From the NCBI GenBank assembly GCA_030430845.1, contig JAUIKE010000038.1, forward strand, positions 1 through 55,485: DNA of 55,485 nt, read 5' to 3'. The notes under the pieces were generated by a model. The model saw nothing but the letters and a program-made list of their open reading frames with translations, had not been told where the DNA came from and made no database searches. Source of the DNA: Bacteroidia bacterium. Lineage in GTDB: Bacteria; Bacteroidota; Bacteroidia; Chitinophagales; Saprospiraceae. The position numbers and the translations under genes are program-made. Shown here in pieces: positions 32,707-41,313 of the stretch; the first letter of the stretch is position 1, and every line of letters starts with the position of its first letter.

Positions 32707-35700
32707 ATGAAAAACTCACTTCTATTATTCCTCATCTGTATATTTTTAATAAACATTCACGCTCATGCCCAAACCAAATGGGACATCACCGAATCCAAAG
32801 CCCTCGAAACCGAGTCACTGGAAGTTTCCCTCACAGAAGGCACCTGGATCAGCGTAGATGTTTCACCCGATGGCCAAAACATGCTGTTTGACTTACTGGG
32901 GCACATCTATCAAATGCCCATCGAAGGAGGTACTGCCACAGCTTTGACGGAAGGGCGCTCCTGGAATGTTTTCCCACGTTACAGTCCCGACGGCACTCAC
33001 ATCGCCTTTACTTCCGACCGCTCAGGTAGCTGGGATATCTGGATATTGAATCCAGCGGAAGATAGCCTTCGTAATTTGTCCAAGATGACAGAGCCAGTCG
33101 TTCAGCCAGGCTGGAGTGCAGATGGTCAATCCATTTATGGCACCACCTTAGAGCAATCGGCCAAAAATGCCTCTTATCGATTTTCTCTAATTGGTGGAAA
33201 ACATAAACTCTATGAAGGCGGTGTATTTCAATCCATGAACCATTTTGTAGAACATACGGGTAAAAACCTGGTCTTTTTTGAGCACAATGACCAAAACCTC
33301 TTTCAAAGTGGATCCCGCATTAAGACTTATGATCTGGAAAGTGGAGAAATCGATGTATACATCCAGCGCCCGGGCGGAGCTTTTAACCCTACTCTTTCCC
33401 CTAATGGACAATACCTCGCATACGGGCACCGCTCAGAAACCGGCACCGAAATGATCCTCCATAATCTGGCCACAAGAGAAGAAAAAGTGCTCGTCACCGG
33501 CCTGGACAGAGACCATCAGGATTACAAACCTTACTACCAGGGCGTGCAGGCCAATTTCTCCTGGCACCCTAACAATCAGGAAGTTTTCTATAGTAAAAAT
33601 GGAAAAATATATGCGGTTAATGTCGAGAGCGGCGAGGAAAGAAACATTCCATTCTCAACGACAGTCAATCGGAAGCTCGACAAAACCATTCTTTTCCCAG
33701 TGCCCGTTCCGCAAGGAGATGTCAAAACGCTTGCTCATCGCTGGGCCCACCGAACGGCCGAAGGCATCTTGTTTGAAAGCCTGGGCGACATCTATCTGCA
33801 AAAAGGAAATGATCGAAGGCAGCTCACCGACACGGATGCCCATGAAACCAGCCCGGTTTTCAACTCTGCAAACAATAATATATACTATGCTAGCTGGACG
33901 GATGAGGGACTGGGAGGCATCTACCGTCAGCCCCTTAATGGAGGAGCCGCTGTCCAACTCACCAGTATTCCATCCCAATACGGTGGCCTGGCAATATCTC
34001 CGGATGGAAACCAGCTGGCCTTTTTTCGCGGCAAGGGTGACATTAGAATGGGCAGTGCTACTTTGGAAGAGCAAAGTCAATTTGAATTGATCATTCTCAG
34101 GAATGGTGAAGAGCAAAAAGTAACTGATATCGCCGGTTCTGAAAATTTTGCTTCCCGCCTACCCTTAACTGCCACTTTCAGTCCTGATGGAGATCATTTG
34201 TATTATACCGAATTCATCGAAGACAAATTGCATCTTCAGCGTATTCGTACAGATGGTTTTGAGAAAAAAACGGTGTATGATTTTCCACATGCGGTATCTG
34301 CAATAGTCTCCAAGGACCTGAAATGGGTCACTTATCGAGAGTATCACCGAAGTTTTCTGACGCCTATGGATTTTATGGGTAAAACGGTGAGTGTGTCGGC
34401 ATTTGATAATCAGGGATATTCCGTACGGCTGGACACTCTGGATGGGCCCTACCTTAGTTTTCCGGATGCAGAGCACGTCGGATGGGTAAGAGCAGGTAAA
34501 TATTATGAAAAGCCCATCACGGATATTTTAAATAAGCAAGAGACAGCACCCGAAGTCACTGAATTGAGCTTTTCTTACGAGTCAGCCCAAGCTGCAAGCA
34601 CCATTGCGTTAACCAACGTCAGGGTTTTGACTATGAACGAATCGAAGGAAACTTTGGACAGGGCCACCATCCTTATTGAAAACAACCGGATTGCTGCTAT
34701 TAGCAGAAGGGTGCGTATTCCCGCTGGTGCAAAAGTGTATGATCTGAGAGGACATACTGTTATGCCGGGCATGGTGGATGCACATGCACATTATGGAACT
34801 TTACTTTCTCAGTTCAATGTCATTGAAAAGCGACTACCTGGCCTTGAAAGTGCGTTGGCCCATGGTGTAACCACGATGTATGAACTATACGGCACCGCCG
34901 AAAAAGATGCCTGGGTAATGGACATGCTAAGAGCCGGGAAAATAGACGGCCCTCGATTATTTACAGTGGCTTCTCCTGTTTTCGGTATGCGCTTTTTCCG
35001 TCCTAAATTATATCGCCCGATTCAATCTATTGCCGATGCCAGGGAGGTAGTCCGATACAACCAGGAAGTCGGCGCCACTGCTTTAAAGGATTATGCCCAA
35101 TTCAAACGTTCTGAGCGACACATGCTGGCTACTGCCGCCCGAGAAATGGGTATGAATGTGGTTTGTGAAACGGCTGGAAATTCACTGATGAACTGGACCC
35201 AGATGGTCGACGGCATGTCGGGTCTGGAGCACTCGATGGGAATTACGCCCTTGTATCAGGATATTGTGGAGATGTTCAAAGCTACCAATATAGGTATCAC
35301 CCCTACCCTACTGGTTGTATACAACGGCCCGTCCGGACAAAGCTATTTCAATCAGCGAGAGCGGGTATGGGAGGATGAAAAACTACTCAATTTCGCACCC
35401 AAGGAATTTCTACTCACCTATCGTCGTACCAGTTTTTTCTGGCCCGAAGATCATTATGCTCCTGAAATGGCCACAGCCATGAAAAAGTTGTTCGATAATG
35501 GAGTATTGATCAATATGGGAGGGCACGGGCAGATGTTCGGCCTGGATGCCCACTGGGAAATGGAGCTTTTGGTACAGGGAGGCTTCTCGCCACTGGAAGC
35601 CATACAGTGTGCGACCATTAATGGCGCCAAATATCATGGAATCGATAAAGATCTGGGGTCACTGGAAGTAGGCAAGCTGGCAGATCTTGTTGTCCTGGAA

Positions 35701-35838
35701 AAAGATCCCAGCAATAACATCAAGAATACCCGGAGTATTAAGTATGTTATGAAAAACGGAGTGCTATATAACGGAATGGATGCCTCAAGGATCTATCCGG
35801 AGCCTAAAAAGAAAGGGAAAATGTACTTTTTTAGGTAA
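32707..35838 (+). CDS. Exported PD40 beta-propeller / amidohydrolase fusion protein
   Basis: A 1043-aa protein. Signal peptide: KNSLLLFLICIFLINIHAHA. Residues about 40-620 hold PD40/TolB-like propeller repeats with repeated PDG signatures (VSPDGQNMLFD, YSPDGTHIAFTSDRSG, LSPNGQYLAYGH, ISPDGNQLAFF). The C-terminal amidohydrolase domain (about 660-1030) has the metal-binding motif GMVDAHAHYG, further His residues in GLEHSMG and GGHGQMFGLD, and the closing LGSLEVGKLADLVVLEKDP. The ATG at 32707 is preferred because the signal peptide begins there; the frame extends 38 codons further up without a plausible N-terminus. Likely a periplasmic peptidase or hydrolase of the imidazolonepropionase-like group; substrate unknown. 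Confidence 0.9.
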   Translation: MKNSLLLFLICIFLINIHAHAQTKWDITESKALETESLEVSLTEGTWISVDVSPDGQNMLFDLLGHIYQMPIEGGTATALTEGRSWNVFPRYSPDGTHIAFTSDRSGSWDIWILNPAEDSLRNLSKMTEPVVQPGWSADGQSIYGTTLEQSAKNASYRFSLIGGKHKLYEGGVFQSMNHFVEHTGKNLVFFEHNDQNLFQSGSRIKTYDLESGEIDVYIQRPGGAFNPTLSPNGQYLAYGHRSETGTEMILHNLATREEKVLVTGLDRDHQDYKPYYQGVQANFSWHPNNQEVFYSKNGKIYAVNVESGEERNIPFSTTVNRKLDKTILFPVPVPQGDVKTLAHRWAHRTAEGILFESLGDIYLQKGNDRRQLTDTDAHETSPVFNSANNNIYYASWTDEGLGGIYRQPLNGGAAVQLTSIPSQYGGLAISPDGNQLAFFRGKGDIRMGSATLEEQSQFELIILRNGEEQKVTDIAGSENFASRLPLTATFSPDGDHLYYTEFIEDKLHLQRIRTDGFEKKTVYDFPHAVSAIVSKDLKWVTYREYHRSFLTPMDFMGKTVSVSAFDNQGYSVRLDTLDGPYLSFPDAEHVGWVRAGKYYEKPITDILNKQETAPEVTELSFSYESAQAASTIALTNVRVLTMNESKETLDRATILIENNRIAAISRRVRIPAGAKVYDLRGHTVMPGMVDAHAHYGTLLSQFNVIEKRLPGLESALAHGVTTMYELYGTAEKDAWVMDMLRAGKIDGPRLFTVASPVFGMRFFRPKLYRPIQSIADAREVVRYNQEVGATALKDYAQFKRSERHMLATAAREMGMNVVCETAGNSLMNWTQMVDGMSGLEHSMGITPLYQDIVEMFKATNIGITPTLLVVYNGPSGQSYFNQRERVWEDEKLLNFAPKEFLLTYRRTSFFWPEDHYAPEMATAMKKLFDNGVLINMGGHGQMFGLDAHWEMELLVQGGFSPLEAIQCATINGAKYHGIDKDLGSLEVGKLADLVVLEKDPSNNIKNTRSIKYVMKNGVLYNGMDASRIYPEPKKKGKMYFFR

Positions 35839-35916
35839 ACTAAGATGGCCCCCGGCTGGGGGTGAAAATATTTTTAAATTTCAATGTTCGCAGCTACATA
35901 GGGCCATCTTAGTTTA
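35836..35916. terminator. Inverted repeat between convergent genes
   Basis: Perfect 16-bp arms (TAAACTAAGATGGCCC 35836-35851 and its complement 35901-35916) enclose a 49-nt spacer with a small inner CCCC/GGGG hairpin. The left arm starts at the amidohydrolase stop codon; the right arm ends 7 bp from the opposing stop. Probably a bidirectional terminator, and another case of an inverted repeat starting at a stop codon. Confidence 0.6.
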
Positions 35917-35923
35917 AAAAATT

Positions 35924-36871
35924 TTAGAACGGTAATAATCCAATTACCTCTACATTAACAGTGGTAGAAGATTCCGCTCCAACCGAGATGTTCCCCAGGT
36001 TGATACTCAGAAGAGCATTGAGATCTAAACGGCCGGCCAGAGATAATTTCCCATCATTATCATCGTCATTATATCCGGCGAAAACGAGCTCGTAATCACC
36101 TTGTTGGAGGAAGCTTAATTGGTAGTCGCCATTGGCATCCACCAAGGCACTGGTTACCGAATTTTGGAATTCCACATCACCGGAAGTTTCGGTATTGCTG
36201 TTAAAGCTGCCTTTTTCGTAGGCATACACCACGATTTTTTCATAATTGGTATTGTTGCGATCGCAGTTACCTTCAATCATGCCGGCTTCGGCTTTGCTAA
36301 CGAAGCGCAGACTATTTTCGAGGTCAGTGGATGAGCGCAATCGATAGTCGTCCTGGTTACTGCCGTCGTACATGATGGCCTTTCTAAGATCAAAATCAAT
36401 GACTACTTCTGAAGTAGCATTGTCCATTACATCAAAGGCCCCATTCTTGACTACGATCTCTTCGGAAGTCTCGGTACCGGCATTAAGATCTATCTTAGAT
36501 TGATCAGACTTTAGTACATAACAGCCCGGACTGTTGCCCGAATCGTCTGATTGATAGTCTAATACGAGGGAAATATTGTTGTAAGTACCGGCTTCCAATT
36601 CACCTAAGCCCAGGGCTTCGGTCTGGCCATTTTGAAGAGCCTTGATGTTGATGGTCTTTTTACCATAAAAACCATCATAAACTTCTCCATCCACTTTTAC
36701 CTCCGCCACGGTAACGAAAACCGCCTCTACGTCGGGGTCATCGATGGGCGCATCCGTAATTTCGATTCTCAGATCACCTTTTAAATCTTCATTCGGATCG
36801 TTTTCATCCTCACAGTTAAACAAACTCAAGGACAACAACATCAACAAGAACAAATTCAGGGATTTTTTCAT
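35924..36871 (-). CDS. DUF4382-type lipoprotein
   Basis: A 315-aa protein with lipobox SLFNC (Cys about residue 20) followed by an acidic linker (EDENDPNED). The DUF4382 region (LRIEITDAPIDDPDVEAVFVTVAEVKV, then TYNNISLVLDYQSDDSG) fills residues about 35-180. A second part (about 200-310) contains a Gly/Asp-rich carboxypeptidase-regulatory-like beta-sandwich (DANGDYQLSFLQQGDYELVFAGYNDDDNDG). The ATG at 36871 (MKKSLNLFL) is preferred over the one three codons upstream because it opens a clean lipoprotein signal. DUF4382 has no established function; export to the outer membrane is the only firm prediction. Confidence 0.85.
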   Translation of the reverse strand: MKKSLNLFLLMLLSLSLFNCEDENDPNEDLKGDLRIEITDAPIDDPDVEAVFVTVAEVKVDGEVYDGFYGKKTINIKALQNGQTEALGLGELEAGTYNNISLVLDYQSDDSGNSPGCYVLKSDQSKIDLNAGTETSEEIVVKNGAFDVMDNATSEVVIDFDLRKAIMYDGSNQDDYRLRSSTDLENSLRFVSKAEAGMIEGNCDRNNTNYEKIVVYAYEKGSFNSNTETSGDVEFQNSVTSALVDANGDYQLSFLQQGDYELVFAGYNDDDNDGKLSLAGRLDLNALLSINLGNISVGAESSTTVNVEVIGLLPF

Positions 36872-37471
36872 AATTAGCATATTAGCTAGTTTTTGGTTAA
36901 TAAATATGCTCAGGAGTTTCTCCAGAGTCCTGAAGAATCCTAAATCGAAAAAAACAAAGAATGTGTTTAGATTAAGTGTCGTGCAACAATAGTAGTTTCC
37001 TTGCCGGGATACGGCAAGAAAGCTGAATTAAGTCATGCTGCACTAGATTAAGCGTGTTGTGTACTTGACCGTCGGTTAGATATGGACGTCCAATTGAATG
37101 TTCGTTGATAGAACGGGAGCTACCCGGCAGATGTTTTATTTTAGTGCAGATTTTAACAAAATTACCATAAAAAAGGTATTTAAGATAAGAAGCCCCGCTG
37201 GGGCTCTAGGAAGTTTAGCAGGCGCTTTTGGGGTTGTGTAAAAAGTCCTTCGGCCTTTTTACACAACCTCCTAAACAAAATTTTCGGGGGTGGGTGAAAA
37301 CGAGGAACGAGTTTTTACACAACCCCTTACCGATGTTTCGTCCCTCCGGGACTCTTTTAAAATAGGGCAATAGGGTAATTCAATAAGCTATTAGCGTCGC
37401 TGCGTTGCTATTCTCAATGTACTGGAGCCTCAGTTTTCATATGGCGAGACCTACCTCGGGGAGTCTAATAC
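36872..37471. other. 600-bp gene-free region rich in repeats
   Basis: Contents in order: a weak inverted repeat TCAGGA...TCCTGA (36910-36933) in the lipoprotein leader; a hairpin CTTGCCG/CGGCAAG (37000-37018); TAGATTAAG seen twice (about 36968 and 37044); a hairpin AGCCCC/GGGGCT (37191-37205); the two-hairpin dispersed repeat (37230-37328); and a small GTCC/GGAC hairpin near 37340. No coding region was recognised. It may be a decayed insertion site, but no transposase fragment is readable. Confidence 0.6.
37230..37328 (-). repeat. Two-hairpin dispersed repeat element, copy 2
   Basis: Read on the minus strand it has the same order as the copy at 16522: an AAGGGGTTGTGTAAAAAC stem closed by GTTTTCACCCACCCCC, then AAAATTTTGTTTAGGAGGTTGT, then a hairpin closed by GAAGGACTTTTTACACAACCCC. 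It lacks the 34-base loop insert of copy 1. Its first hairpin shares CTCGTTCCTCGTTTTCAC with the element at 49947. Confidence 0.85.
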
Positions 37472-38488
37472 TTATTTTAATTCCGTTGGAACTACTCTGA
37501 CTCTTTCTTTTCTTTTATTTCTGATGACTCGAAGCTCTACCTGTTTACCTATAAAATCCTCGTTCAGTTTTTTATGCAGATCATCGATGGTATTGAGGAT
37601 CTCATTGTTGAAAGCAATAATCACATCTCCGGGCCGAAGCGCGGAATCATAGGCCGGGCCATGGGGTTCGACCTGCTGAATGAGCACGCCGGAAGCATTC
37701 TCTATCCCCAGATAATCCTGCATGCGCTTATTGATGCGAACGACCTGACCGGATATGCCGATATACCCGCGTCTGACTTTACCATCGATGATTAATTTGC
37801 CAACTACATACTGAACCAGATTGGAAGCAACCGCAAAGGATAGCCCCTGAGCCGGAAGGATGACCGCTGTATTAACCCCAATGACCTCTCCCCGGGAATT
37901 GACCAAAGGCCCACCCGAGTTACCGGGGTTCAGCGCGGCATCTGTCTGGATCACATCATCAATCAAGCGGCCCGATTCAGAGCGCAGGGTTCTGCCTAAT
38001 GCACTGACCACTCCTGCCGTCAGGGAGTACTGAAAACCATAAGGGTTCCCGATAGCCACCGCAATTTGTCCGACCTGCAAGCGATCTGAATCAGCAAAAC
38101 GAACAGAAGCCAGGTTTTCTCCATTAATCTGTAATACTGCCACATCGGTAGCCGGATCATTACCAATCAAACGGGCCTTAAACTCCCGTCCATCCTGCAG
38201 GCTTACGGAAATGGACCGGGCGCCGGTGACCACATGGCTATTCGTAACAACGAATCCATCACTGGATACGATAAAGCCCGAACCTGAGCCATTTTGATTC
38301 CGCCTTGGAGCTTGCCGTGCCGGACGACCAGGGTTCTCTACATTAATGTGCACCACTGCCTCACTAACCTTTTGGGCAACGCCCACTACCGTTTGGGAAT
38401 AAGCATCTAAAAGCTCTCCATCCTTCATGTCGGACTGTTTGCCATTTTGTGGAGGAAAAGGGTCCTCGTTTGACAAATATTTTACCAT
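37472..38488 (-). CDS. HtrA/Deg-like trypsin-fold serine protease with PDZ domain, no signal peptide
   Basis: A 338-aa protein. The protease domain (about 25-225) has the full triad: His in VVTNSHVVTG, Asp in PATDVAVLQI and Ser in NPGNSGGPLVN. One PDZ domain follows (about 235-335; GVLIQQVEPHGPAYDSALRPGDVIIAFNN). Typical HtrA proteins start with a signal peptide or transmembrane anchor; here the N-terminus (MVKYLSNEDPFPPQNGKQSD) is hydrophilic, so the enzyme appears cytoplasmic. No upstream in-frame signal sequence is visible. The gene lies downstream of, and in the same direction as, the prohibitin-like SPFH gene, 196 bp away, with two hairpins between them. Confidence 0.9.
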   Translation of the reverse strand: MVKYLSNEDPFPPQNGKQSDMKDGELLDAYSQTVVGVAQKVSEAVVHINVENPGRPARQAPRRNQNGSGSGFIVSSDGFVVTNSHVVTGARSISVSLQDGREFKARLIGNDPATDVAVLQINGENLASVRFADSDRLQVGQIAVAIGNPYGFQYSLTAGVVSALGRTLRSESGRLIDDVIQTDAALNPGNSGGPLVNSRGEVIGVNTAVILPAQGLSFAVASNLVQYVVGKLIIDGKVRRGYIGISGQVVRINKRMQDYLGIENASGVLIQQVEPHGPAYDSALRPGDVIIAFNNEILNTIDDLHKKLNEDFIGKQVELRVIRNKRKERVRVVPTELK

Positions 38489-38560
38489 AATGAATGTTTG
38501 TGTTCAATTATATGTTATTAGTAAACATCTCCAAGGAGGATTTGGATGCACAAAAAAAGG

Positions 38561-38600
38561 GGGGCTGTCTCATAACTCCTTCGTCGTTATGAGCAGCCCC
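38561..38600 (-). terminator. Hairpin downstream of the SPFH gene
   Basis: Interrupted stem GGGGCTG-CATAAC / GTTATG-CAGCCCC with a 9-nt loop. On the minus strand it is followed after CC by TTTTTTTG, so it can act as an intrinsic terminator for the SPFH gene. Confidence 0.6.
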
Positions 38601-38611
38601 ATATGATTCTT

Positions 38612-38663
38612 TTTAAGGGGTGTTTTTTAGAGCCCGTCCGGGCTCTAAAAAACACCCCTTAAA
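38612..38663. repeat. 52-bp palindrome with 2-nt loop after the SPFH gene
   Basis: Perfect 25-bp arms with loop TC; the outer end TTTAAGGGGTGT matches the outer stem of the element at 16522, while the inner part (AGAGCCCG) is different. It begins 21 bp after the stop codon of the SPFH gene. Confidence 0.85.
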
Positions 38664-38684
38664 GAAATATTAAAGGAAGTAAAA

Positions 38685-39530
38685 CTAGTTATTCCCAAGG
38701 ATAAGAGGCAATCCGTCCGAACCGCCGCCGCCTACAACAATAACTTTAGAGTTAGCGGAATTAGACAATTCGAGGGTCGCTTCGATACCTTTATCGCGCA
38801 AAATATTTTCAGACAAACTGGCGCTCAGGATACGGTTGGCATCCGCTTTGGCCTGTGCTTCGATGATCTTACGCTCGGCTTCTTTGCGCTCCTGATCGAG
38901 GATGTACTCATACTTCAGGGCCAATTGTTCCGCCTCGATCTTTTCTTCGATCGCGGTCTTCACCTTTTCTGGAAGTTCAATATCCCGTATTAAGGTAGCT
39001 CTTAATTCGACGTAGTTGTTAGAAAGTGTGTTTTTCAAATCTTCCTGAATTAAAGATTGTACCTCATCCCTTTTGGTAGAGTATAATTCTTCGGGAGTAA
39101 AGCGCCCGATAATATTCCGCACAGAAGCCCGCACCTCCGGTCTTACCAGAGAAGTCAGGAAATCTTGTCCGAACTGTTCGTGCAGGCCTCCGATTTTATC
39201 ATAAGACGGATTCACCCGAACGGTGACATCCACTCTGATATTCAAACCATTACTGGAAAGCACTTCCATTTCTTCTTCCAATTGCACCTCTCTTACAGAG
39301 TACAAGTGCATATTGTTCCAGGGCGCAATGATATGAAATCCCGGCTGGTAAATATTTTCTTTGTCGAGCCCTCCGGCAAAACGACGGAAGAGTACCCCAC
39401 GGTATCCGGGTTCAATGGTCAGGAAGGTTGCACTGGAGAACATAATGACGACTATCAGGATAAAAAAACCGATAATCCCGGTAGTGATCAACCTACCTTG
39501 AGATGGTTTACGATTATTTGTTTCGCTCAT
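38685..39530 (-). CDS. Prohibitin-like SPFH (band 7) membrane protein
   Basis: A 281-aa protein with one N-terminal transmembrane helix (about 14-36; LITTGIIGFFILIVVIMF) and an SPFH domain (about 37-200; EPGYRGVLFRRFAGGLDKENIYQPGFHIIAPWNNMHLYSVREVQL). An alanine/glutamate coiled coil follows (about 200-255; DQERKEAERKIIEAQAKADANRIL). The closest family is prohibitin. Such proteins assemble into ring scaffolds on the membrane and modulate proteases. The adjacent HtrA-like protease on the same strand makes a scaffold-protease pairing plausible, although hairpins between the genes argue for separate transcription. Confidence 0.93.
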   Translation of the reverse strand: MSETNNRKPSQGRLITTGIIGFFILIVVIMFSSATFLTIEPGYRGVLFRRFAGGLDKENIYQPGFHIIAPWNNMHLYSVREVQLEEEMEVLSSNGLNIRVDVTVRVNPSYDKIGGLHEQFGQDFLTSLVRPEVRASVRNIIGRFTPEELYSTKRDEVQSLIQEDLKNTLSNNYVELRATLIRDIELPEKVKTAIEEKIEAEQLALKYEYILDQERKEAERKIIEAQAKADANRILSASLSENILRDKGIEATLELSNSANSKVIVVGGGGSDGLPLILGNN

Positions 39531-39738
39531 ATTTTATTTTAATTTTTTTATGTAACAAATGAAGTAATGCTTATTGTTTAGCAAGGTCTTATTTACCTGG
39601 CATAAAAGCTAATTTCTGCTATTTCGATTAAAAATAACCATTGTATCGCTAAAAGCCTTATTTATTTCGACATATCTTCCGGGGGTGAAAGGCGAAAGGT
39701 ATGGCTCCAATTACCTGCCAAGCAATTTTTTTCTGGAA

Positions 39739-39780
39739 ATTCGACCTTCGACCTTCATCCTTCGACCTTTAACTTTCTAA
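39739..39780. repeat. Heptamer array upstream of the cytochrome gene
   Basis: Six units in register: ATTCGAC, CTTCGAC, CTTCATC, CTTCGAC, CTTTAAC, TTTCTAA. The only array of this family here that lies upstream of a gene start rather than at a stop codon. Confidence 0.75.
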
Positions 39781-39802
39781 AACCCTCTACTCTTTTTTTT
39801 GT

Positions 39803-39810
39803 TACATTTG
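39803..39810 (+). promoter_or_regulatory. TAnnTTTG -7 element for the cytochrome c gene
   Basis: TACATTTG matches the Bacteroidota -7 consensus exactly and lies 25 bp upstream of the ATG at 39836. No convincing -33 TTTG was found at the expected distance. Confidence 0.5.
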
Positions 39811-39835
39811 CGAACACCAAAGAAATCGTATTTTT

Positions 39836-40183
39836 ATGAAGAAACTAATTGTCGCAATTGCAATACTTACACTAATCTGGGCCTGTAGCAATTCCGAAGC
39901 AAACAATAAAGGTTCTGAAGCCTCTTCTGAGACTGCAGCCGCCAATGCCCCTAAAGAAATAGACGGTGAAAAGATTTATCGCCAAAATTGTGTTATTTGC
40001 CATGGTTTATACGGAGATATGGGTGCTAGTGGGGCCTTCAATCTGACTACTTCAGAACTAACTGTAGAGGAGCGCATCCAGGTCATTACCAATGGCCGAA
40101 ACGCGATGACGAGTTTTAAAGCCCTCTTGAACGAAGAGAAAATTAAGGCCGTAGCAGAATATACGCTGGAGCTTAAAAAATAA
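39836..40183 (+). CDS. Monoheme cytochrome c lipoprotein
   Basis: A 115-aa protein. The signal sequence ends in a lipobox (LTLIWAC, Cys about residue 17), then comes a low-complexity Ser/Glu/Ala linker. A single class I heme c domain carries CVICH in YRQNCVICHGLYGD and a distal methionine candidate in NAMTSFKALL. It is probably anchored in a membrane facing the periplasm and carries one electron at a time to or from respiratory complexes. It is the first gene of a pair with the SDR gene, only 5 nt downstream. A TAnnTTTG promoter element lies at 39803. Confidence 0.92.
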   Translation: MKKLIVAIAILTLIWACSNSEANNKGSEASSETAAANAPKEIDGEKIYRQNCVICHGLYGDMGASGAFNLTTSELTVEERIQVITNGRNAMTSFKALLNEEKIKAVAEYTLELKK

Positions 40184-40188
40184 AGACT

Positions 40189-41217
40189 TTGTCCAAAGAA
40201 AAACACATACTAGTAACCGGAGGAACAGGTTTTGTAGGATCCTATCTACTGCGATATCTATTGAGTCGGGGGTATTCTAATATCAGAGCTCTGAGACGGC
40301 CCCAAAGTTCTATGGATCTGGTAAGTGACATCCATTCGGACATTGAATGGGTTGATTGCGACATATTAGATATTATTGGACTGGAGGATGCCATGGAAGG
40401 CATTCAGCAAGTCTATCACAGTGCGGCGATCGTTTCATTTTTACCCTCCGAACGTGCCTATATGAGACAGGTCAATGTAGAAGGCACATCCAATGTGGTC
40501 AATCTGAGCCTCTCACAGGGTGTTGAAAAACTGCTCCACGTCAGTTCTATTGCAGCGATCGGGCGCAGAAAACAGGGGGTGACCATCTCTGAAAACTCCA
40601 ATTGGGAACGTAGTCCGTTCAATAGCAAGTATGCCATTTCAAAACGGATGGCGGAACTGGAAGTCTGGCGAGGCGTCGCCGAAGGTCTCCATGCCAATAT
40701 CATTAATCCTTCCATGATCCTGGGCGCCGGGCGCTGGAACGACGGGCCTCAGAAGTTTTTCAAAGTGGTGTGGGACGAAATTGCCTACTTCCCGAGAGGG
40801 ACGAATGGCTTTGTGGATGTCCGGGATGTTGTCAGAATGATGGTACAGCTAATGGAAGAAGACATTTCCGGAGAACGAGTCATTGCCAGTGCTAATAGCC
40901 TTCCCTACCAAGAGCTAATGAGCCTCATTGCTCGTCACCTCAACAAAAAACCACCAGCCAAACCGCTTTCGCCGCTTCTAACCCATTTATTATGGAGAAT
41001 GGAATGGCTCAAGTCAAAACTGTCGGGCCAGGCACCGAACGTCACCAAGGAAACGGCTCTCCATACCTCTCGCACTTTTTACTACGACCATTCCAAATCG
41101 AAGGAATTGCTCGATTTTGAATACCTCCCTATTGAAAAAACGATAGCAGATATTGCTCCTGCCTTTCTGGAAGCTAGTCAACATAATTTTGAAAGTAGGT
41201 TATTTCAGTTTGCCTGA
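40189..41217 (+). CDS. NAD-dependent epimerase/dehydratase (extended SDR) family protein
   Basis: A 342-aa protein with the Rossmann motif GGTGFVGSYLLRYLL, an acidic residue following the second strand region (WVDCDILD), and the catalytic Tyr-x-x-x-Lys in SKYAISKRMAE with the upstream serine in LLHVSSIAAIG. It resembles dihydroflavonol-reductase-like or 3-beta-HSD-like SDR proteins; the substrate is not deducible. The start is a TTG at 40189 (M-S-K-E-K-H), five bases after the cytochrome stop; translation is likely coupled. A hairpin terminator overlaps its stop codon. Confidence 0.9.
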   Translation: MSKEKHILVTGGTGFVGSYLLRYLLSRGYSNIRALRRPQSSMDLVSDIHSDIEWVDCDILDIIGLEDAMEGIQQVYHSAAIVSFLPSERAYMRQVNVEGTSNVVNLSLSQGVEKLLHVSSIAAIGRRKQGVTISENSNWERSPFNSKYAISKRMAELEVWRGVAEGLHANIINPSMILGAGRWNDGPQKFFKVVWDEIAYFPRGTNGFVDVRDVVRMMVQLMEEDISGERVIASANSLPYQELMSLIARHLNKKPPAKPLSPLLTHLLWRMEWLKSKLSGQAPNVTKETALHTSRTFYYDHSKSKELLDFEYLPIEKTIADIAPAFLEASQHNFESRLFQFA

Positions 41218-41253
41218 AAAATTTGGGGTGACTCATGTTTTTCAGGCAGTTTT
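41211..41253 (+). terminator. Terminator overlapping the SDR stop codon
   Basis: Perfect 11-bp arms TGCCTGAAAAA (41211-41221) and TTTTTCAGGCA (41238-41248), 16-nt loop, then GTTTTAA. The SDR stop TGA lies inside the left arm. Confidence 0.65.
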
Positions 41254-41313
41254 AATCTATTCCTACACCAAAGGTGTTTACTTAAGACCAAGACCAACAG
41301 CTAATTAGACAAT

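Larger units (their letters stand above)
39531..39835. other. Divergent intergenic region with heptamer arrays
   Basis: A 305-bp region between the SPFH and cytochrome starts. Contents: a possible SPFH promoter with one mismatch to TAnnTTTG near 39566-39573 on the minus strand (TTCATTTG); two G-rich heptamers (GTGAAAG, GCGAAAG at 39685-39698); a six-unit heptamer array at 39739-39780; and the cytochrome promoter at 39803. No coding sequence. Confidence 0.6.

Noticed and set aside
36872..37471. A decayed insertion sequence
   Set aside because: TAGATTAAG is repeated and several hairpins are present, but no transposase fragment, matched terminal repeats or target duplication could be read.
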